Both the position numbers and the translations under genes were made by a program. Below the pieces are notes generated by a model. That model was given only the letters and a program-made list of their open reading frames with translations, did no database searches and was not told where the DNA came from. A DNA stretch of 64,000 nucleotides, from positions 2,122,289-2,186,288 of the forward strand of contig OZ026566.1 in assembly GCA_964020155.1 (NCBI GenBank). Direction: 5' to 3'. This stretch comes from Chondrilla cf. caribensis (Eukaryota > Porifera > Demospongiae > Chondrillida > Chondrillidae). This document shows, piece after piece, positions 46,972-58,800 of the stretch (within the stretch, counting starts at the first letter, position 1; the number at the start of each line of letters is the position of its first letter).

Positions 46972-47026
46972 AGGGTCACCAAATTAGTTGACCCTACCCA
47001 GGTAGAGTCAACTAATTAGTGACCCT
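46972..47026. repeat. 55-bp near-perfect palindrome
   Basis: Arms agggtcaccaaattagttga and, on the other strand, agggtcactaattagttgac continue to tacc with almost no loop. It lies just upstream (by its own strand) of the retroelement. Confidence 0.8.
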
Positions 47027-47305
47027 CACATACCAATAAAACAAACAATTGAGCTTTATTGGTAACATCTCAGGACATTGTGCAGACGTGAGTCTGAGTT
47101 GACGATAAAGTGGTCAATTGTTGACATGTCCATAATTAGATATCAGCTGGAATGAAGCCAAATTGTGGGTCAACATGTTATTGGTTTCCTCATTTTGAGC
47201 CAGTTTAAGCCAGCAATGAGATTCATCACTCAAGAATTGACAAAACAAGCAATGTTTATTGTTTCTATCTGATAATGGGATAAAACAGCTGCAAATCTGG
47301 ATAAC

Positions 47306-47308
<3 letters not shown>

Positions 47309-47344
<36 letters not shown>
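47309..47344. repeat. (AAT)n microsatellite
   Basis: About 12 AAT units. The surrounding 47030-47700 shows no gene. Confidence 0.9.
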
Positions 47345-47348
<4 letters not shown>

Positions 47349-47710
47349 ATACAAGAGGTGATACATGAGTATTACATGAAGTGGACTGGGTGATATTTGG
47401 ATTGAATGAAGTTAAGGGTGATATGTTACAAGTGCCTGGATTTAAAGAAGATAATGATACAGTATTAGAATATAATGAGGAATGGGAGATACAAGGATCA
47501 GATGAGGATTAACCTTGGATAGCATTAGAACTAGGTGGAAATGATGTGATACATAAATCAGATATCGCCTGCTTCCGTTACATCGGCAGCATACGGGCAT
47601 GTTGACTGGGAGCCTATCAAGAAGAACTTCATTAACTCAGTCTATCTAGTGAGACTAGAGTCAGACTATTGTAGTGGATAGGTCACAGACTCTTAAACGT
47701 GGACCGCGAG

Positions 47711-47719
47711 TATAAAAGG
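47711..47719 (+). promoter_or_regulatory. strong TATA-box candidate
   Basis: TATAAAAGG in a locally GC-richer stretch (gcgagtataaaaggggcgg). It is followed by a 28-codon ORF at about 47755 and the 76-codon ORF at 47964. Confidence 0.45.
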
Positions 47720-47963
47720 GGCGGTGATGTTCCCGATTTTGCGTTTTGACAAAAAATGGCGGAAAGCCTGATAATTTGTAAAACCTACTGTGAAGGTCGC
47801 AGCTATTATTCGTGCCCTAAACACATATTTCTCAGCTCATGATCGTTCAAATACAAAGAACAACACAATTGTACCATTGCACACCGAAGCGTAGCATTTG
47901 CGTCTAAACCGTGCCGATTTATTAAGTGATTCTTAAGTGATTGTCTAGACTGTGTCTTTAGTG

Positions 47964-48194
47964 ATGTTATTTGTTTGCATTCATTTCGTTATCTATATCA
48001 TGTCAGTTAACTTGTGTGGCTTATGTGTGTTCTATTTAATCAAGTGTATTTTAGTTGTCAGTAATGATCAGCAATCGAGCAGTAATAATTTAGTGACCAA
48101 CGGTGTTTGCACGATAATTCCGCCAAAGCGCTCCTCTTCCCGACACTATCTTCGCGCCTTCCGCCAATTTTACGATCGAACATCTATAGCTTAG
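47964..48194 (+). CDS. small hypothetical ORF with hydrophobic N-terminus, 76 aa
   Basis: Starts MLFVCIHFVIYIMSVNLC: a hydrophobic stretch of about 30 residues that could be a signal peptide or membrane anchor, followed by a polar part and a basic tail (PPKRSSSRHYLRAFRQFYDR). It sits about 245 bp after the TATA candidate and 20 bp before an AATAAA (48216-48221), so a short transcript is conceivable. No family recognised; it could be chance. Confidence 0.3.
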   Translation: MLFVCIHFVIYIMSVNLCGLCVFYLIKCILVVSNDQQSSSNNLVTNGVCTIIPPKRSSSRHYLRAFRQFYDRTSIA

Positions 48195-48500
48195 TATAGC
48201 TTCATTTCGAACGAAAATAAAAGACATTAGTCATTTTACGTTCCTCCGAAATGTCAACATACATCGTAACACAGGAAGTGATGTCGTTCCTGAATTTATA
48301 CACACCATATGCGTAATAACAATAATGTGAATTATGCAGTAATACTGTTTCAAGTCCCGGTTACATAATACCATATAGACCCTCTTACACCTATGATAGT
48401 ACGTAGTATACTGTAGAGTGTCTCTGGTTTTGACATAACGGGAGGGCCATTTCCAGTTCACTTTTACCCGTAGAAAAAGAGTGTACATACGGCGGTGGTC

Positions 48501-49806
48501 ATGATGGCGAAAGAAGGCGAGGATAAGATTAGGCTTGAAGTCACTCCAGAGTTTGCGTACGCCCCAGGTGGCCAGGAGACGTGTCGGGCGACTTCCACCA
48601 TTATAGCACCATTTTACGAGCCAACGTCTCGTTCCGAAATTGACCTGGTTGCAGTCATCGATCGAAGTGGCTCTATGTCCGGTACCAAGATAGAATTGGT
48701 GAAGGAAACTCTTGCTTTCGTTATTGATCAATGTAAGTCGAATCCGTGGGTGTTAAGTGGTCAGTTTATTTCTAGATTTGTACTCTTGTCAAATTTCACA
48801 CCACTAAATCTATAAGTATATATATAGCTATATATATATATATATACTTATCTATCCAATACGTTTGTTTGTTTGTTCGCGATTCGGGCAAAAGCTACTA
48901 CACAGGGCGCCACCAAACTCTCGGAGATTATATGAAGTACGGTTCGGGAAGTGTTCTCCATGGGTTAAAATCGACTGTCTAACTGTCCATGCGGAGAACC
49001 TTCGATTTCCGGTTTTTCCTTCGCGGCTAATGGCCATTTTATTAATTATCGTCCCAGTGACTTCTGGTTATTGGGGGCTTCTATTGGCTGTCGTCCAACG
49101 ATCAAATTTTAAACTTACCGTACCGTATATAGCAACTACTCTCTGTTGCCACTAGCGGAGATGCTTCAAAAGTGGCTGGGCCCAACTCGATTGCGCACGA
49201 CTCTCCGTACCACTTACAGTAACTGGCTAGTTAAATATAAAATATTTAATAAAAGTTATATATTTATTTAGGAAATGTGTAACTTATATAAGTAAATAGA
49301 TAAATAATAAATACTGTAACAGTTATTATTTTAGTTTTGTAATGCAACAACAACAATAATAATTACACATATAGAATATAATATATACATATAATAAAAC
49401 ATTCAATAAAACATAATAAATAATAGAAACAGAAAAATGAATACAGTCAATAAATATTGATTAATTAATCTATCCAGAAAGGATCATCAATTGATGGTGG
49501 TCTTCCAACAGATCCAAGAACGGCGGCTGCATTTCCTCGCTGCACTGCGACCGAAAGTCTCTGCAGAAAGAATTGTAGAGACTTAGGCTCCCCTGTCATC
49601 TTCCTTTTAGTTTTATTTCTTTCAATTATATATAGTTTGCCTTGCCAGGTTTCCCGGGCATCTCTGTGCCCGGATTGTACCCCTGAGTCCGAGGCTGATT
49701 TTGTATCCATTTTTGCTCTTGAAGTAATAATGAGTGTTCCCCCCATAAACCTAAAATAATTATGACCCAGTTTTTATTATTTGCCATACATATGTGTACA
49801 TGTGTG

Positions 49807-49869
<63 letters not shown>

Positions 49870-52800
49870 TGGATGCCAGTGGGCAGAAAAGATTTTGCTC
49901 ATCCTATTCAAGAGAATCAGATGATCTCTGCGCATCAATAGCTAGGATGGTAAAGCAATTAAGCTCAGAGTTTGTAGATCCACAAGGCATTGTTAGTTTA
50001 TTAGCTTGTCACCTGATTGCCCTGAACAAATTGCCTGGTGTAGACCCATCAGAATGGGAGAGGTCCTCAAAAGAGTTGTGGCATGAATCACTGGCTCATT
50101 CCACCTCACACAAGTCGCTCCAGTGGCTGTGAGGTAGGAGCCTACTCAATGAGAAAGATGTATGACAACCTGAACACAGAAGCAAGCCTAGTTATTAATG
50201 CCACGATTGCATTTAATCCCTTGAACAGAGAGGCAGCTTTGAGAAACATTCAAGCTCTATGCCCATCCATTGCCCCCATCTTAATCAACTGCTAACTCAA
50301 ACAATGGGTTGTTCAGATTAATGCAACAACTGATGGGGGAGCAGTTCCCAGAGCGCTTCAGATATTATTGATCTGTGAATATTTTATCATTAAAAACAAA
50401 CTAACAAGGAATTCGAGTTCAAAAACTCGTGGGGTTGCCGCCCCCGCACTCGAATTACTTGGACGTCTTTTTTAGCTTCAGAAGAACCTTCGCTGAAATT
50501 ATTACGTTCGGCGGAGCTTCAGCGCACGAATTCTAGCCCAATTTCTAATTATTGGCGTTCGAAATCGGCCATCTTTATTTCGCGCAATATAAACTAGTTG
50601 TGAACAAAGTTCAGAACCTCGCAAATAGATCTTGCATATAATACTAGGTGTGAACGTGGTTCAGGACCTCGCTACGTGAAGTATAATATGTCCGTATTTT
50701 GCTGTATTATGTTTTTCTTTTTGAAATTGAGATCACATGGATAGATTGGATCATCACAGGAATACTCCGTACACTGTGGGGAGTATTCCTGATTCGTAAT
50801 AAACTTTCAAATAAAAAATTGTTTTGAAATTCAAATGATATACTATATAGATTGAATCATAACAGGAATAAAAAGAATTAGATCAATTTGAATGAAACAG
50901 GTAAAGTATGCCTGTTGTGCATGTGCATTATAAGATAATGGTTAAATTTCATGATCGGCACTCCAATTATAGTGTACTTCTGTAAGTCAAGGTGAATGAC
51001 TTAGATAGAAATTAAGACTTCTGTGTTATATCTTCTTGTGGGAGGTCAGCAATGGGAGAATGATGGAGACTGCTGGCAAAAAGGCCAAGGTGGTGCTGGC
51101 AGGTTTGAGCGGTTGGTGACAATTGTAATTGGCTGTATAACACTAGTTTCATACTGGTTAATTCTTTGAAAAGTTGCATGCTATTTTGCTGTTTGTTGCA
51201 AAAATGTAGAATATAGGTAAATTATTTGTTTCGTTGTAGTTTATCAAGTATAATGACTGCACATGTTGTGATATGTTTAATATGCATGACCTTTATATCC
51301 ACATTGACCACCTTGCTTTTGTATAATTGTTTATATTATAATAAGTGGTAATGCTTGGGCTATTAACATTTCTCCTATTTGTGAGCCAAGCCTTGTAAGC
51401 ATTCTGGTACTGATCCAGATTGATTGTTTCTTTGGGAGTACTATTTGTGGAGAACCTTTGTCACAGTTTGCATGTTTTGTAACATGATGCATGGCCACAT
51501 TTCTTGACAACTTGTGCAAAGAGATTGGTTCCACTGATTGGTTGCGGAACTTACTCATTACAGTATGTTTGCACAACTTCCACTTGTGTTCACTTGTGCT
51601 GCTTGTGCATGATGTGTGGATGCATGCATGATTCCTTTTGTAATTGTTCTGAGACAGCTGGACTCTCATATTGCATCAACTGTGTTTATGATTCTATTTA
51701 CAGTGGTTGATTGAAGTGTGTTCAGTGTATTATTGTATGTTTGTTAACGTGTGGTACGTATGTTTAGACATATTTATACATTTGATGCCATACCAAGAGC
51801 TACAGCTGTTGTACAACACTGCAAAGTGCTTAGCAAGAACAATCATCTCACATGAGGACAAAAATCCTTAGGGATCAGGTAAAAGGAAGATAATGGACAC
51901 TGGCCATATGGATTGACGACGTCGGGTTAGTGTTAGTAGGTAGAGTTATGATTAATTGGGGTTAGATCTGGGATACTTTTTGACCTATAATATTTGGTTC
52001 AAAAAAGGATCCAAGATCTAACCCTACCCTTCTATGCATGCTCTACTACAGAGAGAGCATGACGCTAAGTGGATGTCATCAGTCCATATGGCCAGTAGGT
52101 CGGTTCATTTTACCTGATCCAAAGCCCTCTGTGCTGACGTCTTTCACATGAGAACCAGTCGTCTCTACAACGAGGAAAACGTTCCATTAGTGAGCAATTG
52201 AAACTCGTAGATTAGCCATCTTTTCGATTACGTAGATTGCACGTCATGTACAAATGTCTGCCAAGATGGACGTCACCATGGCTGACCAATTCGAGCTCCC
52301 GAACGACGAATTGACGAACCCCCTTTCGGCGCAATGGGGAATCGAAATTCTGTACGTAAAAACTTTGACAGCCTTCTTGATGATCGTTTTAAGCTTACCG
52401 ATGGCGCCCGACCCGGAACACCCAGCCCCTGAGTCAAAGAAACGTGAGTGTCATTATTGTCCGTCTCTCGGCAACTGCTGCCGATCTTGACGAAAGTCTT
52501 CTACCTCCGTCTGTGACGCGTCCGTGCCCCCTTCCGACGGGAGGGACGGATCGAGACCAGTCGGTTGTGAACTCGTGGAATTTGCGCACAAAGAAAGTGC
52601 AAATGGGCCATAATTCCGCGAGTGTCCCGACGAAAAGCAATTAGATGCGTGGGCGACCAACTTTCGACTCGCTATGGACCGGAAACAATTAACCTCGCTA
52701 ACGCTCGGTAATCAAGATCTATGATATGACGTAGTTCAGTGACATCATCTAAAAATGTCTTCCAAAATGGACGTCATGATGGCCGACCATTTGGTGTCCC

Positions 52801-55800
52801 GAACGACGGATTGGCGAACCCTGCTCTTCGGCGAAGGAAATCGAAAAATCGTTGTGCAAAAAAGTTGACGATTGTTATTTGAATTGTCTTAAGGTACTTG
52901 GTAGTGATGCAGTCCGAAATTTGTCGACAGGAGGAATTGAAAAGTAAGTGCTCTTTTAACGGATCGTGTGTGAACCACAGGCAACCTTTGTCCAAGTTTG
53001 CCATTTCAATATATGCTGCGACGGTGCCCCATTGCCATCGGTGGAACGACTTAGTGCTGATCGATTCAATCGACGAACGATTTGCGTTCAAAGAAACCAA
53101 AAAGTGATCTAAATCACACAATATTGGCGGCCACCGCAATTATGTGCGTGGGCAACCTCGATCGGACTCCCCAAACGAACGGAAACAATTACCTCGCTAA
53201 CGCTCGGTAATAAATTCATTGTTGCGGTCACGCGTAGGAATACACATTAGTATAAGGCCCTTAGACCTCAGAATTTTTTTCCAATTAATGGTGAATTATC
53301 AAATGATGAATTGAAAATTTTAATTAATAGCGACTAAACAGAAGGTGACAACAATGCAGATCTAAGTTTCATAGTGCTTTGCTGAAGACTAAATCAAGTT
53401 TTCTTTGGTGGATGTTAATATGTAAATAGATTTATCTGTTGATGATAGGTACTTGAAACAGGGATTGGTTGTAGTAGCTGTAGCGAGCATACTGTACAAC
53501 CAAAGCCTAGGTCACAGGGTTAAAAGCAATTGACAAATAATGTCATTCATGCCTTCCTTGGCAAGGCAGGGGCGAAAAATATCCCCATTGGCGAACTAGA
53601 TGCGTCATTGTGGTCGACAGCAGTCCGCAAATTGCGAGTAGTGTTCCTTAATTTGCTGCCACCAGTCATCCTTATAGGCTTACATTCTCTAGTATTTTGT
53701 GCCCCAAATGGTCACATTTCTTGTCATCATATTCATTTTGGTTGGTCATCCTCTTCCACACTTGATTGTAGTAACTTGAGTGCATTTCTCATCCTTATAT
53801 CTTGATACATATTGTACAGTATTTATGTAATTGATACTACAGTAACTTTTAGGCTAGCTGATTTCCAATAATCTACATTCAAGTATTTTTGGCAGTATGT
53901 GTTACAACTTTTCACAATTAATACTGTATGCATTTATTATTTTAATATTATTCATTTTGTTTATAAATTTATTTGACCAGTGAAGGAACAAGATCGATTC
54001 TGTCTTGTTTCATATGCATCTGATGTTAAGGTGGATATCCCACTCATGCACATGACAAAAGAGGAGAAGAAATCAGCAAAAGATGTTGTCAAAGGACTTA
54101 GAGCTACCGATTCAACAGCCCTGTGTGACGGACTGATTACTGGTGAGTTACACTGTATGTGATCAACATGTTCTTACTATGTGAACAGACTGGTTACCAT
54201 GCATGCATGCATATTACTATTATATTATAAATATTATTATAATTATGCAATTACAGTAGATGACTATTTGATGCATAAGGAATAAGTTGTAGAACGTCAA
54301 GAAAACTTACCTTTGGCCTTGCACTAGTTTTTGAGACTCAAGCACGTACCTAATTGGAGGGTGGTTGATATGAACCCAACCAACCCCTGCTATCTACTCC
54401 CTACTCCAACTTGGCAAGTAACATCCACTAAAGTTTTCCCAGTGTACTAATAATACAATAAAATACATGTACAATTCAATTTATAGGAGAATTCATTCCG
54501 GACCCATTTACCATTATATTATCCAATTCTTCTCTTGTATGTATATAGGGATGCAGCAGATCTTGACGAGAATTGGTGACAAGGCTAAAGTGTCTTCGGT
54601 ACTCTTGTTGACTGATGGACAAGCCAATGAGGGTCCATCTAGCATGGAGAGTATACTAGATGCCATGAAAAATCCTATGGCATATGATATGCAGCAAAGC
54701 AGTAGTGGCCCTAATATGGCATATGGTATGCAGCAAAGCAGTAGTCACCCTAATATGCCTAATAGCAAGCCTCGTCATCGTTTCAATCCATTTGGGGTTA
54801 GTAAGTTTCTTCATGTTTTTATTAAGTTAATATTTGGTCACATTAGTTTCGGTCCCTTCAACTGTTCAATACTTATGTACAGTAAATACTCGTTGATATG
54901 CAGCAAACATGTGGAAATTGATGGGTTTGGTGAAATAGCTACATACACATTACTGATTATGCATTGCATATATTTGGCATCGGGAAATTGTGGACAAAAA
55001 TGTTTGGTGGATAAGCAGTGGCAAATTAATGAGAAGTCACCAAATTTCCAAGCAGAATTAAATTAGTATGTTGCGGAAATTATTCATCATGTATGCTTGG
55101 TAAATACTTCTTGAACATTTATTTGGTACAACTGCAACTTCATACAACAACCCTGTCATCCATAGGAAGACACTGATGATATTATAGCAGTATTGTTGAT
55201 TGTCAATTCACTGCAGCTATTTAGAAATGCATCATCCCAACCATCTCCTAAGCCTGTGGTCCAGCAACAACAAGGTGTTTCATCCCAACCAGCACTTCAA
55301 CAACAACAACAACAACAACAAGTTGTTTCCCTTCCACCTCCACCAGCACCTCAACAACAAGAACAACAAGAAGTTGTTTTACCTCCCCCGGCACCTCAAC
55401 AACAACAACAACAGCAGCAACAACAACAAGAACATGAGGGTGTTCCACCTGCACCTCCACCACCACAACAACAAGGTGTTCCACCTCCACCTCTGCCACT
55501 ACCTCAAGGGCAATGTGTTCGAGGTGTTCTAGCTTCAACAACAGTGGTAACTTATTGTATTTTCCTATTTGTGCACCACTCATATGACCAAGTTCTTGTT
55601 TTCTTTGATATTTTCATGTATATGCAGAAGGTTCCTTTCGAGGGTACAATTTACACCTTTGGTTTTGGGAGTGACCATGATGCTAGACTTTTGGAAGCCA
55701 TTTCTCAAGCTACGGAAGGAGGCTATTATTACATTGATTCAGCAGAAAAGGTATTTATTGATATCAATAATTAATCCAGTATGTATCCAATTATGTATGC

Positions 55801-58800
55801 CAATAAATCCCAATAGATCCCTGGATCTTTTGCTGACTGTCTGGGTGGCCTATTGAGTGTGGTAGGTCAGAATATGGAGATGTCCCTTGCCTGCACTAAT
55901 GGCTGTACCATGGCCAATGTTTATGCTAAAAACCCTGCTAAGATGTCAGATGGAAATACCAAGTATGTTAATGTATGACTTTATTGCCAATGTAGACTTG
56001 CGTATAATATTTGCCTCCATGTAGATGTGTGGTACAGTTAGGAGACTTACTATCGGAGGAGGAACGTGATGTAGTTCTGGAATTAACACTCCCAGCAATT
56101 GGTGAAGAGGCTAGTGATTGGACGGTAGTTTCTGCCAGACTCACCTACTTCAATGTGATATCATCTGTGATGGAGGATGTCCAGTGTGACCTGAAAGTAC
56201 AGCGCAAGCAAGAAGGCTAGTCAACCTTGAGCAGTACCTCATGGGGGTATTGGTATATGTGCAGTATCTTGTTAGGAATGTTGAAAGTTTACGCTTTCAG
56301 CTTGAGCCATATGACACACGAGAGATGATTCAGTGTGTATGGCTTGCTAGCCCAAGCTATTGAAAATAGTCATGTGTGCCCAATTTTCATAAGCTTTAGT
56401 TTTCATTTACAGTATATTTACCTTTGAAAGACCTGACTTTGTTGTCATACTCCATGTGAGTTATTTCTCCATAAAAGTGGAACCTTTTGATTTGGTTTTG
56501 ACTTTCATGCTTGCAGCTTGCTTCAAAGCATGATATGCTAACTATAACCTTAATGAATTGATTGCATTGCAATTGACATAATAATATGTATAGTAACAAT
56601 AGTATTGATTAAGACTATTACTAATAAGGTGTTTACCATAGTTAGTCTCCACTAGACCTTCCTCAAGGTCTTCGTATGCTGCTGCTCTTAGATGCTTTCG
56701 CTTTAGATCTTACTTAGACAGCTCAAAGCGGGAAGCCTAAATAGTATTTATTGGAGGATTATAGGGCAAGGAAAGCAAAAACAAAGATATAACATTGTGA
56801 TCGAGATGGTGAAGCGAAAAAGAAATCAGTACTAAATTATATAATTATACCCTAGTCACATGGTTCCAGGACAAACACTACGAAAGTGGGATAACTGGGC
56901 ATGGCAAGGGCAGATAACATGAGAGGTTATGCAATGGCATTAATTAGTGGTAATTACTTATTTATAGGTACACAAAATACAGCATAATCCATAGTGAGCA
57001 TGCATTGATAAAAGTTCACAGTGAGTTAAAGGAGTGAGAGAGATGAGTTCCATACATCATTCAGTCTGGCATATATAATGATGTGTGAGCCTGCAATAGT
57101 TATTGCTGCAGACTTGTCGAGAAGTTTGGTGATGTGGACTTTGGCACACCAGGAGGAGCTGCTGTAAGGATGTTCTGGTAGAGGGCAGCCAGTGCCCTAG
57201 GACTCCAATCTCAATGGTGATGAGTCTTGCCAGGTAGCCGCAGGATTCAAGGTTGCTCAGGGCTAGTTGGTAGTACTAGTTGGTCTTAGTTTCCTTGTGA
57301 TATTTGGCATTTGTGAGGCTTTCTGGCGAGTTGTATGGGATGGTTTGTTGGACAAGGATGTTTCATTATTTGGTGATGATCACAATGCCAAGCAGTAGTG
57401 ACAGGGATTGGTTCAGTGGAGGGAGGATTTTCTTCTGCTCTGAGGCCAGAGAGGTCAGCCAGCACCCAAGCCTCTGGCAGTCCTGACTTGATGCCATCAG
57501 CGAGGACCTTTAGGGCACTGTTGTGTTTCCAACTGTACCTACCCTGCTGTAACACTATTGGGCAGGCCAACAGGATGTGTTGCACAGTGGGGTGGTGATT
57601 GTTGCAGAGAGCGCACTGGGAGTTCACCTTCATCCTCCATCTCTTGAGGTTGAGCGGGTTGTGGGAGGTTGACTTCTTTTCTCTTCACCTTCTTTTTGCG
57701 ATAGTTGATAGTGTAGGATGCGGAAATCCTGAGCGATCTTTGTCTCCGTTGTAGTCTTCTCGTGATTGTTCTTCTCAACAGCTGCAAGAATTTCCATTTT
57801 CTTGGACAAAGTCAGATCAGATTGCTTGGCAGCCATTGTTCTCAACGAATCTACAGGTGTTACTGAGGTGTATCTGTTAAGAATTGTTTTAAGTGCAGAA
57901 GAGGTCGGTTTGGGGACTGAAAGATTGTATGTACTAGCCGATGTTCCATGTTTACTTAAGTGTGTTAGTGTTAACAAGACTTTTTAGTATAATACGCACG
58001 TATATGGGTTTAGCTAGGAGATTTCTACTATGTACTTTATATCCAGGTTTATGTACTAACCATGTAATAACTTCATGCTATTGAGGTTTGATTGTACTAT
58101 ATGGAGTTTTGAGATTGTTTGTGTTACTCTACTCTACTTGCTGAAAAATATATACTGTACATATAATTGATGTTTGCCTCACTGATATTCCAATGGATTT
58201 GTTCATGTTGTAGGTTTACAGGTGCCTAACAAGTCAGTCCTTGTCCAGAATATAAGGATTAGTGCTCTGAGAAGCTTGAAGGAAGCCCAAGAGTTGGGAG
58301 AGGCAGGTCAGTCAACAAGGGGTAACAAAATTTTTAAATCAACACTCGTATATTTTCATAGTGTAAAATCATCGTATGAGGTATACACTACAAAAATTGT
58401 AACAGTACACGCATTACACAGTTATCTGCTGTTGATGTCAGATTGTTTAATCTGATCACATGGTCTATCCATTTGATCATTCTATTCCAGCCACCCTTAT
58501 CTTGTTTCTTTTATTTGTGTGTAAATCAACCTTGTAGCTTTGTTTACTTTTCAATGTTTTATCTTAGTTATGATAATATCCATTGCATTGTGTAGGGAGT
58601 TTGGATAAAGCACGTGATGTGTTGAAAGCTGCTATTGCTTCAATTGAAAAAAGTGAACTTACGGAGCACAAGCTAGTTAAGGTAAGTTCTAAAGGTGTAG
58701 TTGTATCCCGTTGTATGAACAATTTAAATCTACTATAAATAGATACTCAGTATACCAGGTGTATAATGACCATAATAGATTTGGATGTATCCAATTAATT

